64,000 bases of DNA from Serratia fonticola (GCF_001006005.1 NZ_CP011254.1:5394001-5458000), one strand, 5' to 3'; positions 8,687-21,299 are shown, numbered from the stretch's first letter. Notes: generated by a model from the letters alone, not told the origin. Program-made: numbers and translations.

Positions 8687-9821
8687 CTGAGTTATTCTCT
8701 CCAGCAAAATCCAGTGCTTCAGGCACCGGTAAACGTTGAGGTTTTTTCGGGATCAGGCCGCCTTCACGCTGCCAACGGCGCAGCTGATAGACCCAGGCCA
8801 GGACCTCGGCCACGGCGGCATACAAGGTCGTGGGAATGTGTTGCCCAATCTCACTGTGACGGTATAGCGCTCGCGCCAGCGGCGGTGCTTCCAGGGTTGG
8901 GATACGGTGCTCATTCGCCAATTCACGGATACGCAAGGCGATCTCCCCTGCCCCTTTGGCAAGGACTTTCGGCGCACTCATGTTCTTGTCGTTGTATTGC
9001 AATGCCACGGCGTAATGCGTCGGGTTGGTGACGATCACGTCGGCCTTCGGCACGTCGGACATCATGCGGCGGCGAGAGATGGCCCGCTGTTGCTGGCGAA
9101 TACGCCCTTTGACATGGGGATCGCCCTCCTGCTGCTTATGTTCGTCGCGAATTTCCTGCTTGGTCATCTTCAATTTCTTGAAGTGGCTCCATAGCTGATA
9201 AAACACGTCGAAGGCCACCATCGGCACCAGCCCAAGGACGATCAGCATGCCGCAGAAGATCACGATCTGTAGCGCATTGCGCAGTGCGTCCTGCGGCTGC
9301 TGCGTGACCAGATGCAGCATCGCCGCCCAGTTGTGCCACAGGTAAAGCCCGGCCACCCACCCCACCAGCGTCGCTTTGAGAATGGCCTTCAGCAACTCCG
9401 CCAGCACCTGGGTGGAGAACATCCGCTTTAATCCGGAGATCGGGTTCATGCGCTTGGCATCAAACTTAAGGCTGAAGCCCACGCCGCCCAGCAGCATCGG
9501 GGCCGACAGCGCCACCAGCACCAATCCAGCCAGGATCGGCATCAGCGCCCACACCGCTTGACGCAGCAGCATGGCAAACTGGCGCAGCATCTGCTTATCG
9601 TTGCTGACCATGTTGTGATCAAAGTGCAGCCCTTCCGATAACATCCTCGCCAACTGTTGCGCCATATGGCCACCCGCGACCCACAAGATCGACAACCCCG
9701 CAATCAGCATCAGGATCGAAGTCAGCTCGCGCGAACGCGCAATCTGGCCCTCTTCACGCGCCTTTTCCAGCCGGTGGGGTGTGGGGGCCTCAGTTTTTTC
9801 CATATCACTGTCTTCGGCCAA
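8679..9821 (-). CDS. flhB: Flagellar export switch protein FlhB
   Basis: FlhB switches flagellar export from hook to filament substrates by autocleavage. The protein has the conserved N-terminus EKTEAPTPHRLEKAREEGQI, four transmembrane segments, and the cleavage motif NPTH in VIVTNPTHYAVAL. I place the start at a TTG (9821), giving MAEDSDMEKTEAPTP, which fits enterobacterial FlhB and has GGGA upstream. In-frame ATGs at 9836 and 9866 are upstream alternatives, and the ATG of MEKTEAP (9803) would cut off the conserved acidic N-terminus. It is the first gene of flhBAE. Confidence 0.94.
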   Translation of the reverse strand: MAEDSDMEKTEAPTPHRLEKAREEGQIARSRELTSILMLIAGLSILWVAGGHMAQQLARMLSEGLHFDHNMVSNDKQMLRQFAMLLRQAVWALMPILAGLVLVALSAPMLLGGVGFSLKFDAKRMNPISGLKRMFSTQVLAELLKAILKATLVGWVAGLYLWHNWAAMLHLVTQQPQDALRNALQIVIFCGMLIVLGLVPMVAFDVFYQLWSHFKKLKMTKQEIRDEHKQQEGDPHVKGRIRQQQRAISRRRMMSDVPKADVIVTNPTHYAVALQYNDKNMSAPKVLAKGAGEIALRIRELANEHRIPTLEAPPLARALYRHSEIGQHIPTTLYAAVAEVLAWVYQLRRWQREGGLIPKKPQRLPVPEALDFAGENNSDG

Positions 9822-9944
9822 GGCGAGGGTTCCCATGCGTGCGAAGAATAGAATTGACGCCAGCATGCCAAAAAAATGCGGATTTCATTGCGGGAACAAC
9901 GGCGCAAAAGGCCGGTTATTTCGGGGATGGGCTAGCGAAAAGAG

Positions 9945-9970
9945 TTAGGGCGCAGCACCCTGCGCCCTAA
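9945..9970 (-). terminator. Terminator-like hairpin after cheZ
   Basis: A perfect 11-bp inverted repeat (TTAGGGCGCAG / CTGCGCCCTAA, 4-base loop) lies 8 bp beyond the cheZ stop codon. On the minus strand it is followed by CTCTTTTCGC. It would end the tsr-receptor-cheRBYZ transcript before flhB. Confidence 0.75.
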
Positions 9971-9977
9971 GAAACCA

Positions 9978-10622
9978 TCAGAACCCCAGGCTGTCGAGCA
10001 GATCGTCCACCTGGGCCTGATTGGCAATTACGCCAGCCCCGTTCTGATCCAGCTGCGGGCCATTGAGCAGGCTGTCGTTCGGCCTTTTCTCTTTGGCTGG
10101 CTGATCCGGGATGTTTTCCATCAGTACCATCAGCAGCTGCTTTTCAATCTCCTGCACCACGTCCATCATGCGCTTGATCACCTGGCCGGTGAGATCCTGG
10201 AAATCCTGCGCCATCATGATCTCCAGCAACTGGGCGTTGGTGAATGCGGTGTGCTCCGGCACCCGATCCAGATACTGGCGGGTATCCGTCACCAGTGAAC
10301 GGGCATCAGCCAACTCGATCGGGTTGGCAAACCACTCGTCCCAGCGCCCTTTAAGCGTATTGGCCTGCGACTCCAACTCCGCCTGGCGGGGTTGTGCCGC
10401 TTCCACGCAGTTGAGCGCTCGTTCCGCCGCCTGCGCCGTCATGGTGACCACATAATCAAGACGGTCGCGTGCGTCCGGGATCGCTTCGGCAGCCTGAGCG
10501 ATAGCCTGATCTAGCCCCAGCTCGCGCATGCTGTCACGCAGCATACGGGTCAGTTGACCGATGCGGGAGATGATCTCACCCGCTGTCGCTGCATCGCTGG
10601 CAGGCATTGGAATATCTCTCAT
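9978..10622 (-). CDS. cheZ: Chemotaxis phosphatase CheZ
   Basis: CheZ accelerates dephosphorylation of CheY-P at the receptor cluster, resetting the tumbling signal. The 214-residue helical protein carries the catalytic segment [18 protein letters not shown], with the acidic residue and glutamine (D143/Q147 type) used to attack CheY-P. The C-terminal CheY-binding peptide is present ([13 protein letters not shown]). It follows cheY by 14 bp and is followed by a strong hairpin, so it is the last gene of this operon. Confidence 0.97.
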   Translation of the reverse strand: MRDIPMPASDAATAGEIISRIGQLTRMLRDSMRELGLDQAIAQAAEAIPDARDRLDYVVTMTAQAAERALNCVEAAQPRQAELESQANTLKGRWDEWFANPIELADARSLVTDTRQYLDRVPEHTAFTNAQLLEIMMAQDFQDLTGQVIKRMMDVVQEIEKQLLMVLMENIPDQPAKEKRPNDSLLNGPQLDQNGAGVIANQAQVDDLLDSLGF

Positions 10623-10636
10623 CGCCCTCTCCTTTT

Positions 10637-12124
<1,488 letters not shown>

Positions 12125-12125
<1 letters not shown>

Positions 12126-12997
12126 TACCTCTCCTTGGTCAGGCCATACACGGTCTGCCCACGCAAGTAGAAATCCCGGCTTAGCTGGCTGAAGTTTTCG
12201 GAATGGCCGGCAAACATCAGGCCCCCCGGTTTAAGCAGCGGCACAAAGCGCCGCAAAATGCGCTCTTGTGTTTCCTTGTCAAAATAGATCATGACGTTAC
12301 GGCAAAATATCGCATCAAATTGCCCCGGCAACGCCCATTCAGGGGCCAGCAGATTGAGCGGCTGGAAATGCACCTGTGCCGCCAATTCTGGCCGAACCCG
12401 TACCAGGCCATGGTGAGGCCCGGTCCCTCGCAGGAAATAACGCTGCATCTGCGCCGGTGTCAGGGTGCGCAGATCTTCCTGGCGATACACCCCTGCCTCG
12501 GCCTTTTCCAATACCTGAGTATCGATATCGCTGGCCCATACCTGCGTCCCCGTCGCCCGCTGCCCTAACGCCTCATTCAAGGTAATGGCGATCGAGTAAG
12601 GCTCTTCACCGGTCGAGGCGGCGGTACTCCACACGCAGTAACCGTTAGGCCGCGAACGCGCATGTTCCGCCAGGATCGGGAAATGGTGCGCCTCACGGAA
12701 AAACGCCGTCAGGTTGGTGGTCAGGGCGTTGACGAATGCCTGCCACTCGGCGCTGTTGGTATCGCTCTCCAGCAGCACCAGATAGCTACCAAAATCGGGT
12801 ATTCCCAGTAGCCGCAGGCGACGCACCAGACGGTTGTAAACCATTTCGCGTTTGTGCTCGGCCAACACAATACCGGCACGCTGATAGATCAACTGGCTGA
12901 TACGTCGGAAATGCACATCCGACAGGGGCAGCCGTTGCACCATCTGTGTCAGCAAAGACGCAGGCTCTTTATTGGTGGGTGAGGATGAGCCACTCAT
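12125..12997 (-). CDS. cheR: Chemotaxis receptor methyltransferase CheR
   Basis: CheR uses S-adenosylmethionine to methylate glutamates in chemoreceptors. The 290-residue protein has the N-terminal helical domain (residues about 20-90), the SAM-binding fold ([17 protein letters not shown], where WSAACSTGEE is usual) and the [10 protein letters not shown] motif. It sits between the receptor genes and cheB. The Tsr-type receptor two genes upstream keeps the NWETF tail to which CheR docks, whereas the adjacent receptor does not. Confidence 0.97.
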
Positions 12998-13018
12998 AAC
13001 CCTTCACCCGAGTTGTTG

Positions 13019-14650
13019 TTACTTGCTATACAATTCGACACTAGTTGCTTCCTTTGCTACTGATAAAACTCCGTTGTTAAGACTTTCTGATAAGGTGATG
13101 TTGTCGTCCGCCAGGCGGAATACCGCTACCGCATCGGCCAGCGTAATCGCCTGTTCTTCTAATGCCGCCGCCGCAGAGGCCGCTTGTTCCACCAGCGCGG
13201 CGTTCTGTTGCGTCACCTGATCCATCTGGGTCACGGCCTGAGTAACCTGCTCGATACCGCGGCTTTGCTCATCGGATGCCGAGGAGATCTCGCCCATGAT
13301 GTCGGTAACGCGGGTCACCGAACGCACGATATCCTTCATCGTGGCACCGGAGTTTTCGACCAGCACCGACCCTTGCTTAACACGGCCGACCGACTCATCG
13401 ATCAGCACTTTGATTTCTTTGGCTGCCTGAGCGCTACGCTGTGCCAGATTGCGTACCTCTGCGGCCACGACGGCAAAACCGCGCCCTTGTTCACCCGCCC
13501 GCGCCGCTTCAACCGCCGCGTTCAATGCCAGGATGTTGGTCTGGAAGGCAATGCCGTCGATCACGCTGGTAATGGCGCCAATTTTCTGCGAACTGCTGGC
13601 AATATCGTGCATGGTGGTGACCACGTCGTCGGCCATTTCCCCGCCCTTGGCAGCGGTGGCTGAGGCATCGCGCGCCAGCTTTGAAGCCTGGCGGGCATTG
13701 TCGGCGTTCTGTTTCACCGTGGCGGTCAACTGCTCCATACTGGCGGCGGATTCCTCCAGCGACGCGGCTTGCTGCTCGGTGCGGGAAGAGAGATCGTTAT
13801 TACCTTCAGAAATTTCCTGTAGCCCGATCAGGATCGACTCGGCGCCTTCGCGCACTGCACCGACTGTGCCAATCAACGAGTTCTGCATGCGGTGCAGGCT
13901 GGCAAACAACATGCTGATCTCGTTGCGGCCATACACCTGGATCGGCATGGCCAGGTCACCATCGGCGATACGGTCAAAGTGGCTACGCATAATATTCAGC
14001 GGCTGAACCAACATATTGCGCAACCACCACATGGCGCTGGCGGTCACCAGGATCAGCATCAGCACTGCGCCACACACTAGCCAACCGGCCAGCGTGAAGG
14101 AGCGCTGGTTGGCCGCATGGGCCTGGGCGATATTTTCGTTGACCAGTTGCAGGTACTGGACGAAGTCGGCTTCGAATAGGTCCTGCATTTTCTGCGTGGG
14201 TTGATCCATAAAGCCCTGCAGGTTGCCGCCCTCCAGGAAGACGATCAGCTCACGCAGCGCACCGCGTAGCCGCTCATAGCTGGCTTGGGTGGTTTCTGTC
14301 AGTTCCTGCTCCTGGTCGCTGTTACGCGAGACGGCCAGGAACTGATTAAAATAGAGATCGGCTTTCTGCAACGAACTGCGAGCGTTGCCCATCAGGGCAT
14401 CGACCTGTTCTTGCGGTACTTTCAGCGCTGCACGGGTGCCGGCCCGGTTCAAGGTGTTACGTGCCTGTAGCAGGGAAACCCAGCTCAGGCTGAGGGCATC
14501 ACGCTGCTGGCTACCCAGACTAATCAGATTAAGATTGTGGTTATCGGAGCGGGAAGCGGTATACGACAAGCCGGTGCTAATCAGTTGCATCAGGCAAAAG
14601 GTCAGCAGTAATAAAAACAGACTGGTAGAGATACGGACTCGGTTAAACAC
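13019..14650 (-). CDS. Methyl-accepting chemotaxis receptor without CheR-docking tail
   Basis: This is a 543-residue inner-membrane chemoreceptor. It has an N-terminal transmembrane helix (about 8-28), a four-helix periplasmic ligand domain with [17 protein letters not shown], a second membrane helix near residue 190, HAMP, methylation helices and the highly conserved signalling tip (around [20 protein letters not shown]). The C-terminus ends ATSVELYSK without the NWETF pentapeptide, so it probably behaves as a low-abundance receptor like Tap or Trg. It occupies the tar/tap position between tsr and cheR; the ligand is unknown. The start is a GTG with a GGAGG site. Confidence 0.93.
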   Translation of the reverse strand: MFNRVRISTSLFLLLLTFCLMQLISTGLSYTASRSDNHNLNLISLGSQQRDALSLSWVSLLQARNTLNRAGTRAALKVPQEQVDALMGNARSSLQKADLYFNQFLAVSRNSDQEQELTETTQASYERLRGALRELIVFLEGGNLQGFMDQPTQKMQDLFEADFVQYLQLVNENIAQAHAANQRSFTLAGWLVCGAVLMLILVTASAMWWLRNMLVQPLNIMRSHFDRIADGDLAMPIQVYGRNEISMLFASLHRMQNSLIGTVGAVREGAESILIGLQEISEGNNDLSSRTEQQAASLEESAASMEQLTATVKQNADNARQASKLARDASATAAKGGEMADDVVTTMHDIASSSQKIGAITSVIDGIAFQTNILALNAAVEAARAGEQGRGFAVVAAEVRNLAQRSAQAAKEIKVLIDESVGRVKQGSVLVENSGATMKDIVRSVTRVTDIMGEISSASDEQSRGIEQVTQAVTQMDQVTQQNAALVEQAASAAAALEEQAITLADAVAVFRLADDNITLSESLNNGVLSVAKEATSVELYSK

Positions 14651-14738
14651 GATAAACCTCCAGGTAGCCGCGGGTTAACACGACTTAGGACGGAAAAAAG
14701 GGCCACGATCTCGCAGGGAGAACGCAGCCCAATGCCGG

Positions 14739-16406
14739 TTAGAACGTTTCCCAGTTCTCCTGCGGATCGCTGGCGTTCATTTTTTTATGATTGATTACCG
14801 GGGTAACGACTTTACTGTTGGCGGATGCCTTGAATTCGTTTTGGCCTTCCGCTTTCAGTCGGAATACCGCAACGGACTGGGTCAAGCGGCTGGCTTGCTC
14901 TTCCAGAGCTGCCGCCGCAGAGGCCGATTCTTCGACCAAAGAGGCGTTCTGTTGGGTGACGCGATCCATTTCGGCAACCGCCTGGCCAACCTGATCGATA
15001 CCACGGCTTTGCTCGTCGGAGGCCGACGCGATTTCACCCATGATGTCGGTGACGCGGGTGACGGCATTGACGATATCTCCCATGGTTTCACCGGCGCTTT
15101 CCACCAGCACAGAGCCCATATCGACGCGGCTAACCGAGTCTTCAATCAGGCCTTTGATCTCTTTGGCTGCCTGCGCGCTGCGGCTTGCCAGATTGCGTAC
15201 TTCACCGGCAACCACGGCAAAACCACGGCCCTGTTCACCGGCACGGGCAGCTTCTACTGCCGCATTCAACGCCAGGATGTTGGTCTGGAAGGCGATGCCG
15301 TCGATCACGCTGGTAATATCGGCAATTTTCTGCGAGCTGCCAGCGATGTCGTGCATGGTTTGCACCACGTTGGCGACCACTTTACCGCCTTTCTGCGCGG
15401 TTTCTGAGGCGCTCAACGCCAGTTGGCTGGCCTGACGAGCGTTTTCGGCGTTCTGTTTCACCGTCGCGGTCAACTGCTCCATGCTGGCAGCGGTTTCCTC
15501 CAGCGAGGCGGCCTGCTGTTCGGTACGGGAAGAGAGATCGTTATTACCTGCAGCAATCTCGGAAGCACCGCTGTAGATGGCATCGGCCCCCTGACGCACG
15601 CCGCTGACGGTGTCGATCAGTTCGCCTTGCATATGCCTGAGGCTGGCTGCCAGCACGCCCATTTCGTTGCGGCTGTTGACGTCGATCGGGTGGGTCAGAT
15701 CGCCTGCGGCGATCAGTTTGATGTGCTCAATCATACGGTTGAGTGGGCGCACCAGAATATGATGGATGCCAAACCAAACCATGGCAATCACCGCAACCAC
15801 CAGGACCAGCACCACGACCAGCGTCCAAACGGCAAATTCGAAAGAGCTGTCGCCATCTTCGACCGCGATCTGGTATAGCTTGTCGTTCTGAGTCAGGTAG
15901 CGGTTATAGAGCTGTTCAAATTCAGTCTGATAACGCTGAGTGGGCTGCTCAAAGAAGGCGTCCAGCTTGCCGTCACCCAACAGCGGGATCAGCTCCGACA
16001 GCGCAGTGTGCAAAGTGGTATAGCGTTGCTTGAGTTCGTCTGCCGCAGCGGCATCCTGGCGAGCATCCAGAGGGATCTTCTCATAGGCAGCGTAGTGCTG
16101 TTCCGCCATGCTCAAGGTTTTTTTTGCCGAGACCAGCAGTTCATCAACGGTGGCACCGGTGCCCGCTTTATTGAGGTCCATCATGTAGCGGATCCCGGCA
16201 CGATTGAGGGTATTGCGGGTTTGCAGCAGGTTTACCCAGCTTTCATTCAGTTCTGACTGCTGCTGTCGGATAGTTTGCAGTACGGTAAAATTTTCTTTGT
16301 TATCTTTCAGCGAAGTGAAAAACAGCCCACCGGAAACCAGCTGCAAGGCACCGAATAACACCAGCACCAGCAATAAGCTGGTGACCACCTTCATACGATT
16401 AAACAT
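14739..16406 (-). CDS. tsr: Serine chemoreceptor Tsr
   Basis: This 555-residue chemoreceptor closely follows Tsr: the N-terminus is [20 protein letters not shown], the ligand region has [18 protein letters not shown] carrying the arginine and asparagine used to bind serine, and the periplasmic domain keeps [14 protein letters not shown], methylation helices and tip ([20 protein letters not shown]) are intact, and it ends in NWETF, the CheR/CheB docking pentapeptide. A strong FliA-type promoter lies just upstream (16463-16489), so this gene heads the tsr-receptor-cheRBYZ operon. Confidence 0.95.
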   Translation of the reverse strand: MFNRMKVVTSLLLVLVLFGALQLVSGGLFFTSLKDNKENFTVLQTIRQQQSELNESWVNLLQTRNTLNRAGIRYMMDLNKAGTGATVDELLVSAKKTLSMAEQHYAAYEKIPLDARQDAAAADELKQRYTTLHTALSELIPLLGDGKLDAFFEQPTQRYQTEFEQLYNRYLTQNDKLYQIAVEDGDSSFEFAVWTLVVVLVLVVAVIAMVWFGIHHILVRPLNRMIEHIKLIAAGDLTHPIDVNSRNEMGVLAASLRHMQGELIDTVSGVRQGADAIYSGASEIAAGNNDLSSRTEQQAASLEETAASMEQLTATVKQNAENARQASQLALSASETAQKGGKVVANVVQTMHDIAGSSQKIADITSVIDGIAFQTNILALNAAVEAARAGEQGRGFAVVAGEVRNLASRSAQAAKEIKGLIEDSVSRVDMGSVLVESAGETMGDIVNAVTRVTDIMGEIASASDEQSRGIDQVGQAVAEMDRVTQQNASLVEESASAAAALEEQASRLTQSVAVFRLKAEGQNEFKASANSKVVTPVINHKKMNASDPQENWETF

Positions 16407-16462
16407 TTTTACCCTTCTTGGAAGCCCGCACAGACAAGCGCTGTGTACGTTAACTGTCTGGG

Positions 16463-16489
16463 TTATCGGCGTGGCAGAAGAGAACTTTA
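16463..16489 (-). promoter_or_regulatory. FliA (sigma-28) promoter for tsr and the che operon
   Basis: On the minus strand TAAAGTTC, an 11-base spacer and GCCGATAA match the FliA consensus with a single mismatch. It sits 57 bp upstream of the tsr start codon. It should drive tsr, the second receptor and cheRBYZ as late flagellar genes. Confidence 0.88.
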
Positions 16490-16558
16490 AGAAAAATCTG
16501 TAACTATTTTTTTGTATTGTGCGGAGGGTAAGATTTTAGCTTGGTGAAGGAAAAGTGG

Positions 16559-16721
16559 CCCCTCACCCTAACCCTCTCCCACAGGGAGAGGGGACGGAAC
16601 GTGCTACTGATTAACTACTGCGCTAGTCCTCGATATCGGCCTTGTTACAGAGTAGTCTCTACACCTGAACACAGCGCGATTCCAGCTCCCTCTCCCTGTG
16701 GGAGAGGGTTGGGGTGAGGGG
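16559..16721. repeat. REPIN-like paired palindromic repeat, copy 2
   Basis: The left arm (CCCCTCACCCTAACCCTCTC, then GGGAGAGGGG) and right arm (CTCCCTCTCCCTGTGGGAGA, then TTGGGGTGAGGGG) are inverted relative to each other and enclose about 90 bp unlike the interiors of the other two copies. It lies between the end of motAB-cheAW and the tsr promoter. About 110 bp remain to the cheW stop, with nothing recognisable. Confidence 0.85.
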
Positions 16722-16831
16722 ACCGTTGAGCGCAGGGATGCGCGATACGAGCCCCCAGGGACGGGTTTACGGCGTGTCGGCGTTCTGCGTTATCCCCACC
16801 TGTTGAGCCGTGACAAACAGCTACTCAGCAA

Positions 16832-17332
16832 TCAGGCGCTTTTCGCTACATTGTCCACCAGCGACATCTCTTCGCTGCTCAGCAGCTTTTCGATATCCAC
16901 CAGGATCAGCATACGTTCACCGAGCGACCCCAGACCGGTGAGATATTCCGTCGCCAGCGTAACCGCAAACTCGGGGGCTGGGCGGATCTGATCCGTCGTT
17001 AACGACAGCACATCAGACACGCCATCCACCACGATCCCCACCACCCGCTGGCCAAAGTTCAGCACGATCACCACGGTGTTTTCATCATAAGAGACGTCCT
17101 GCTGGGCAAACTTCACGCGCAGATCGATAATCGGCACGATCACCCCACGCAGATTGGTCACGCCCTTGATAAACGCCGGGGTATTGGCGATGCGCGTTAC
17201 CTGATCGTAACCGCGGATCTCCTGAACCTTGAGGATATCAATGCCATACTCTTCGTTACCCAAGGTAAAAATCAGGAACTCCTGACCTACCGTTTCGCCA
17301 GCCAATTTGCTGACGGCTGCAAGTCCTGCCAT
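16832..17332 (-). CDS. cheW: Chemotaxis coupling protein CheW
   Basis: CheW links chemoreceptors to the CheA kinase in the membrane-associated array. The 166-residue protein is a single CheW (SH3-like) domain with the conserved [20 protein letters not shown] segment and the receptor-contact region around [12 protein letters not shown]. The start at 17332 ([13 protein letters not shown]) has AGGTG upstream and matches E. coli CheW; an in-frame codon three positions earlier is possible. It follows cheA by 31 bp and ends the motAB-cheAW operon. Confidence 0.97.
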   Translation of the reverse strand: MAGLAAVSKLAGETVGQEFLIFTLGNEEYGIDILKVQEIRGYDQVTRIANTPAFIKGVTNLRGVIVPIIDLRVKFAQQDVSYDENTVVIVLNFGQRVVGIVVDGVSDVLSLTTDQIRPAPEFAVTLATEYLTGLGSLGERMLILVDIEKLLSSEEMSLVDNVAKSA

Positions 17333-17363
17333 TTCGATCACCTTTAAATCAGTCGGTTAATAA

Positions 17364-19331
17364 TTATGCGGCAGCGTCCGTCAGACGCTTTTCCCGGTTC
17401 AGCGTTTGCAGCGCCGAAACATCTACAATCAGCGCCACGCTGCCATCCCCCAGAATGGTGGCAGCCGAAATACCCGGCACCTTGCGATAATTGCTTTCCA
17501 GATTTTTCACCACCACCTGATGCTGACCGATCAACTGATCGACCAGCAGCGCATAGCGGCGGCCTGCACTTTGCAAAATCACCACGATGCCCTGGGTGGC
17601 TTCGGTTTTGGCCCCGTCAACCTCAAACACCCGATACAGCTCGACCAGAGGCAGGTACTCACCGCGTACCTGAAGCACACGCTCCCCACCGGCCAGCGGA
17701 TGCAAATCCTCGGCCTGCGGTTGCAATGACTCCATCACGGCATTCAATGGCAGAATGAACACTTCCTCATTCACCTTGACCGACATGCCGTCAAGAATGG
17801 CCAGCGTCAGCGGCAGTAAAATGCGGATTGAGGTGCCCTTCCCGGCCTGGAAATGGATTTCGACATGGCCACCCATCTCCTGAATATTTCGCTTCACCAC
17901 GTCCATGCCCACGCCGCGCCCAGAAACGTCGGTCACCTGCTCAGCGGTGGAGAAACCCGGGGCAAAGATCAGCATGCCGACCTCTTCATCGCTCATGTTG
18001 TCACTCACCGCCAGCCCCTGTGAGGCAGCCTTGGCGAGAATTTTCTGGCGATTGAGACCGGCACCGTCATCGGTGACTTCAATGCAGATATTGCCGCCCT
18101 GATGTTCGGCAGACAGGATCAGATTGCCGACTTCGGCCTTACCGGCGGCCAGGCGCGCAGCAGGTTCTTCAATACCGTGATCCAGACTGTTACGCACTAA
18201 GTGCGTCAACGGATCGATAATGCGTTCAATCAGGCTCTTGTCCAGTTCGGTAGAGCTGCCCCGTAGCGTCAACTCCACCTGCTTGTCCAGCTTGCTGGCC
18301 AGATCGCGCACCAGACGCGGGAAACGGCTGAAAACGTACTCCATCGGCATCATGCGGATCGACATCACCGACTCTTGCAGGTCGCGAGCGTTACGCTCCA
18401 GCTGGCTCATGCTGTTGAGCAGATCGCCGTGGTTGACCGGATCAAGGGAGCCAGAACGTTGGGCCAGCATCGACTGAGTGATCACCAACTCCCCCACCAG
18501 GTTGATCAGTTGATCGACCTTTTCTACCGCCACGCGAATGCTGGTGGACTCGCTAGCCTTGGCTTTGGGCTTCGGCGCTTCAGCCACCGTAGCAGGCGCG
18601 GTAGGTGTGACAACGGCAACGGGTTCCGGCGTGCTGATCTTCTCCACGGCCTTCGGCGGCGTGGAAAAGGCAATCTGCTCCGGTTCAAGCACAAAGCACA
18701 GCACCGCGCTGATATCCTCCTCACTGGCAGAGGTCAGTAAAGTCACCTCCAGGCTGGTCTCGGTCTGCTGCGGGTTTTCCACCTCGCCCAGGTTGCCCAA
18801 CTCTTCCAGCATCAGCGGAATTTCATTCGGCTTCAGACCGCTCAGGCTGATCCGCATCCCGCCTTCAATCGCAGCCGGAGCAGCAGCATGAACCACCGGT
18901 GAGGTTACCGTTACCGCCGCCGCAGGAGCATCCTGCTGTTGCGCTTCCAAAGCCAACTGCCGCAACGCCTGACAAATATACTCAAAGCTCTCGCTATCAG
19001 GTTGTTGCGACGTTTTATAGGCGTCCAGTTGCTCCTGCATAATGTCTTTGGTTTCCAGAAACAGGTTGATAATTTCGGTGCTCAGGCTCATTTCCTGACG
19101 CCGGGCACCGTCCAGCAAATTCTCCAGCAGGTGGGTAGTTTCCTGCAGCACGCTAAAGCCGAAAGTGGCCGCCCCGCCCTTGATCGAGTGGGCAGCGCGG
19201 AAAATCGCGTTCAGTGGTTCAATATCCGGGGCCAGCGGATCCAGCTCCAACAGATGTTGCTCCATATCGGCCAGCAGCTCGTCTGCCTCATCAAAAAAGG
19301 TCTGATAAAAAGCGCTAATGTCCATGCTCAC
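17364..19331 (-). CDS. cheA: Chemotaxis histidine kinase CheA
   Basis: CheA autophosphorylates in response to receptor state and passes phosphate to CheY and CheB. The 655-residue protein has, in order, the P1 HPt domain (phospho-histidine in RAAHSIKGGAATFG), the P2 CheY/CheB-binding domain, a proline/alanine-rich linker (about residues 230-260), the P3 dimerisation helices, the P4 ATPase (HLVRNSLDHGIE; GRGVGMDVV) and the P5 CheW-like domain. The start MSMDISAFYQTFFDEADELL is standard. It lies 4 bp after motB. Confidence 0.98.
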   Translation of the reverse strand: MSMDISAFYQTFFDEADELLADMEQHLLELDPLAPDIEPLNAIFRAAHSIKGGAATFGFSVLQETTHLLENLLDGARRQEMSLSTEIINLFLETKDIMQEQLDAYKTSQQPDSESFEYICQALRQLALEAQQQDAPAAAVTVTSPVVHAAAPAAIEGGMRISLSGLKPNEIPLMLEELGNLGEVENPQQTETSLEVTLLTSASEEDISAVLCFVLEPEQIAFSTPPKAVEKISTPEPVAVVTPTAPATVAEAPKPKAKASESTSIRVAVEKVDQLINLVGELVITQSMLAQRSGSLDPVNHGDLLNSMSQLERNARDLQESVMSIRMMPMEYVFSRFPRLVRDLASKLDKQVELTLRGSSTELDKSLIERIIDPLTHLVRNSLDHGIEEPAARLAAGKAEVGNLILSAEHQGGNICIEVTDDGAGLNRQKILAKAASQGLAVSDNMSDEEVGMLIFAPGFSTAEQVTDVSGRGVGMDVVKRNIQEMGGHVEIHFQAGKGTSIRILLPLTLAILDGMSVKVNEEVFILPLNAVMESLQPQAEDLHPLAGGERVLQVRGEYLPLVELYRVFEVDGAKTEATQGIVVILQSAGRRYALLVDQLIGQHQVVVKNLESNYRKVPGISAATILGDGSVALIVDVSALQTLNREKRLTDAAA

Positions 19332-19335
19332 GGGG

Positions 19336-20412
19336 TCACCTCTGCTGTGAGTCGCTGTTAGTCGGTGAAGTGGCGGAAGGTGCCGCCGGAATAGCCGCTG
19401 TCGGCCCGGTTTCTGCGGCTTTCACCGCTACCGGAGGTTGCTCTGGCGTGCCCTGCGTTGCCGGCAGTTCGGCGGTTGGAGCAGGCGGCGACGGCGGTAA
19501 TTCCGGTGTCGCTATAGCCGGTGCCGTCGCCTGCGGAGCCAGCTGCTTCAGGCCCTCCGGTTGATCGATTTCCGTAGCGCTGCTCTCCGCATTCTCGTGT
19601 TCTATCCCCTGCTGGGTTGCTTTGTTCAGCACCAGAATGGTGATCCGCCGGTTAACCGCATCATCACCGCCGTGCTGTTTCAGGTTCATGGTCGAGGCCA
19701 TCCCAACCACCCGCAATACTTTGCCTTCGGCCAAACCACCGGCAATCAGCTCACGCCGCGAGGCATTGGCTCGATCGGCGGACAGCTCCCAGTTGCTGTA
19801 ATAGCGCTCACCGGTAGCATAAGGCAGATCGTCGGTATGGCCCGACAGGCTGATTTTGTTCGATAATCCATTGAGGATCGGCGCTATCCCGCGCAGGATA
19901 TCGCGCATATAGCTTTCCACCTGCGCGCTACCGGTCTTGAACATCGGCCGATTCTGGCTATCGATAATTTGAATGCGCAATCCTTCGTCCATCATGTTGA
20001 TCAGCAAATGCGGCCGCAGCGCTTTCAGGCGCGGGTCCGACTCAATCAGCTCATCGAGTTTCTCGCGCAGCTTGTTCAGGCGCAGCTCTTCCGCACGCTT
20101 TTCTGGTGAATCCATCTGCTTTTTGACCAACCCTTGCTGCTGGGTTGGATCGTCCCCACCGCCCGGGATTGGGCTGCTTTCCGAGCTGCTCTTGTCGCCG
20201 CTGGTCAGCGCCACCTTCAGTGGGGTACGGAAATATTCGGCTATCTGCGTCAACTCCTGCGGGCTGGCAATCGCCAGCAGCCACATCACCAGAAAAAACG
20301 CCATCATCGCCGTCATAAAATCGGCATAGGCAATTTTCCAGGAGCCGCCGTGATGACCGGCATGATGGGCTTTGCGTTTTCTGACCAGAATAACCGGGTG
20401 ATTCTGTTTCAT
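19336..20412 (-). CDS. motB: Flagellar stator protein MotB
   Basis: MotB, with MotA, forms the proton-driven stator and anchors it to peptidoglycan. The 358-residue protein has one transmembrane helix near residues 28-50 containing the proton-carrying aspartate ([20 protein letters not shown]). An OmpA-like peptidoglycan-binding domain follows (residues about 150-270, [10 protein letters not shown]), then an Ala/Pro-rich C-terminal tail about 80 residues long that looks extended. The start overlaps the motA stop by 4 bp. Confidence 0.97.
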   Translation of the reverse strand: MKQNHPVILVRKRKAHHAGHHGGSWKIAYADFMTAMMAFFLVMWLLAIASPQELTQIAEYFRTPLKVALTSGDKSSSESSPIPGGGDDPTQQQGLVKKQMDSPEKRAEELRLNKLREKLDELIESDPRLKALRPHLLINMMDEGLRIQIIDSQNRPMFKTGSAQVESYMRDILRGIAPILNGLSNKISLSGHTDDLPYATGERYYSNWELSADRANASRRELIAGGLAEGKVLRVVGMASTMNLKQHGGDDAVNRRITILVLNKATQQGIEHENAESSATEIDQPEGLKQLAPQATAPAIATPELPPSPPAPTAELPATQGTPEQPPVAVKAAETGPTAAIPAAPSATSPTNSDSQQR

Positions 20413-21299
20413 GCGTCCTGCTCTTCCGTCGCCTGCTGTGCCGGGGCTTTCACCTTACGCACATGCTCTTCCAACTCAATGAAGGAAGGGCGCTCCGTGG
20501 TGTACAACGTTTTACGGCCAAACTCGACCGCGATCTGTGGGGCATAACCATTCAAACTCGACAGCAAGGTAACCTTGATGCACTGCATCATTTTGGTGGT
20601 TTCGGCACTCTTCTGGCGCAGCAAAGTCGCCAGCGGGGAGATGAACCCATAGGCCAACAGAATGCCGAGGAAAGTGCCCACCATCGCATTGGCGATCAGT
20701 GCCCCCAATTCCGCCGCAGGCCGGTCAGCCGAAGCAAGTGCGTGCACTACCCCCATCACGGCCGCCACGATGCCGAAAGCCGGTAACGAATCGCCGACCA
20801 TCGCCAGGCTCCCTGCGGGTACCTCGCTCTCCTGTTCGAAGGTTTCGATCTCTTCATCCATCAACGCTTCGATCTCAAAGGCGTTCATATTGCCGCTCAC
20901 CATGAGTCGCAAATAGTCGGTAATAAATTCAACCAAGTGGTTATCGGCAAGAATGCGCGGATAATTAGAGAAAATTTCGCTTTCCTGCGGATTATCGATA
21001 TCAAACTCAAGTGACAACATGCCCTGCTGGCGGGATTTGGCCATCAGCCGATACAGCAATGCCATCAGATCCATATACAGTTCTTTGTTGTATTTTGAGC
21101 GGCGCATCAGCTTGGGAAGAGCGCGTAGCGTGGATTTTATCGCTTTACCGTTGTTGCCGACGATAAAGGCCCCCACACCGGCCCCCCCGATGATCAAAAA
21201 TTCGGCAGGCTGATAGAGTGCGCCGAGGTGGCCCCCGACGATCATATAGCCGCCGAACACGGTTCCCAGAACCACGAGATAACCCAAGATAACTAGCAC
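20409..21299 (-). CDS. motA: Flagellar stator protein MotA
   Basis: MotA is the ring-forming stator subunit that couples proton flow to torque on FliG. The 296-residue protein has four membrane helices (two near residues 1-55, two near 170-220) and a large cytoplasmic loop carrying the charged torque residues. It lies about 145 bp downstream of flhC and heads motAB-cheAW. No convincing FliA promoter was found in that spacer by eye, although a GCCGATTT half-site is present. Confidence 0.97.
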   Translation of the reverse strand: MLVILGYLVVLGTVFGGYMIVGGHLGALYQPAEFLIIGGAGVGAFIVGNNGKAIKSTLRALPKLMRRSKYNKELYMDLMALLYRLMAKSRQQGMLSLEFDIDNPQESEIFSNYPRILADNHLVEFITDYLRLMVSGNMNAFEIEALMDEEIETFEQESEVPAGSLAMVGDSLPAFGIVAAVMGVVHALASADRPAAELGALIANAMVGTFLGILLAYGFISPLATLLRQKSAETTKMMQCIKVTLLSSLNGYAPQIAVEFGRKTLYTTERPSFIELEEHVRKVKAPAQQATEEQDA

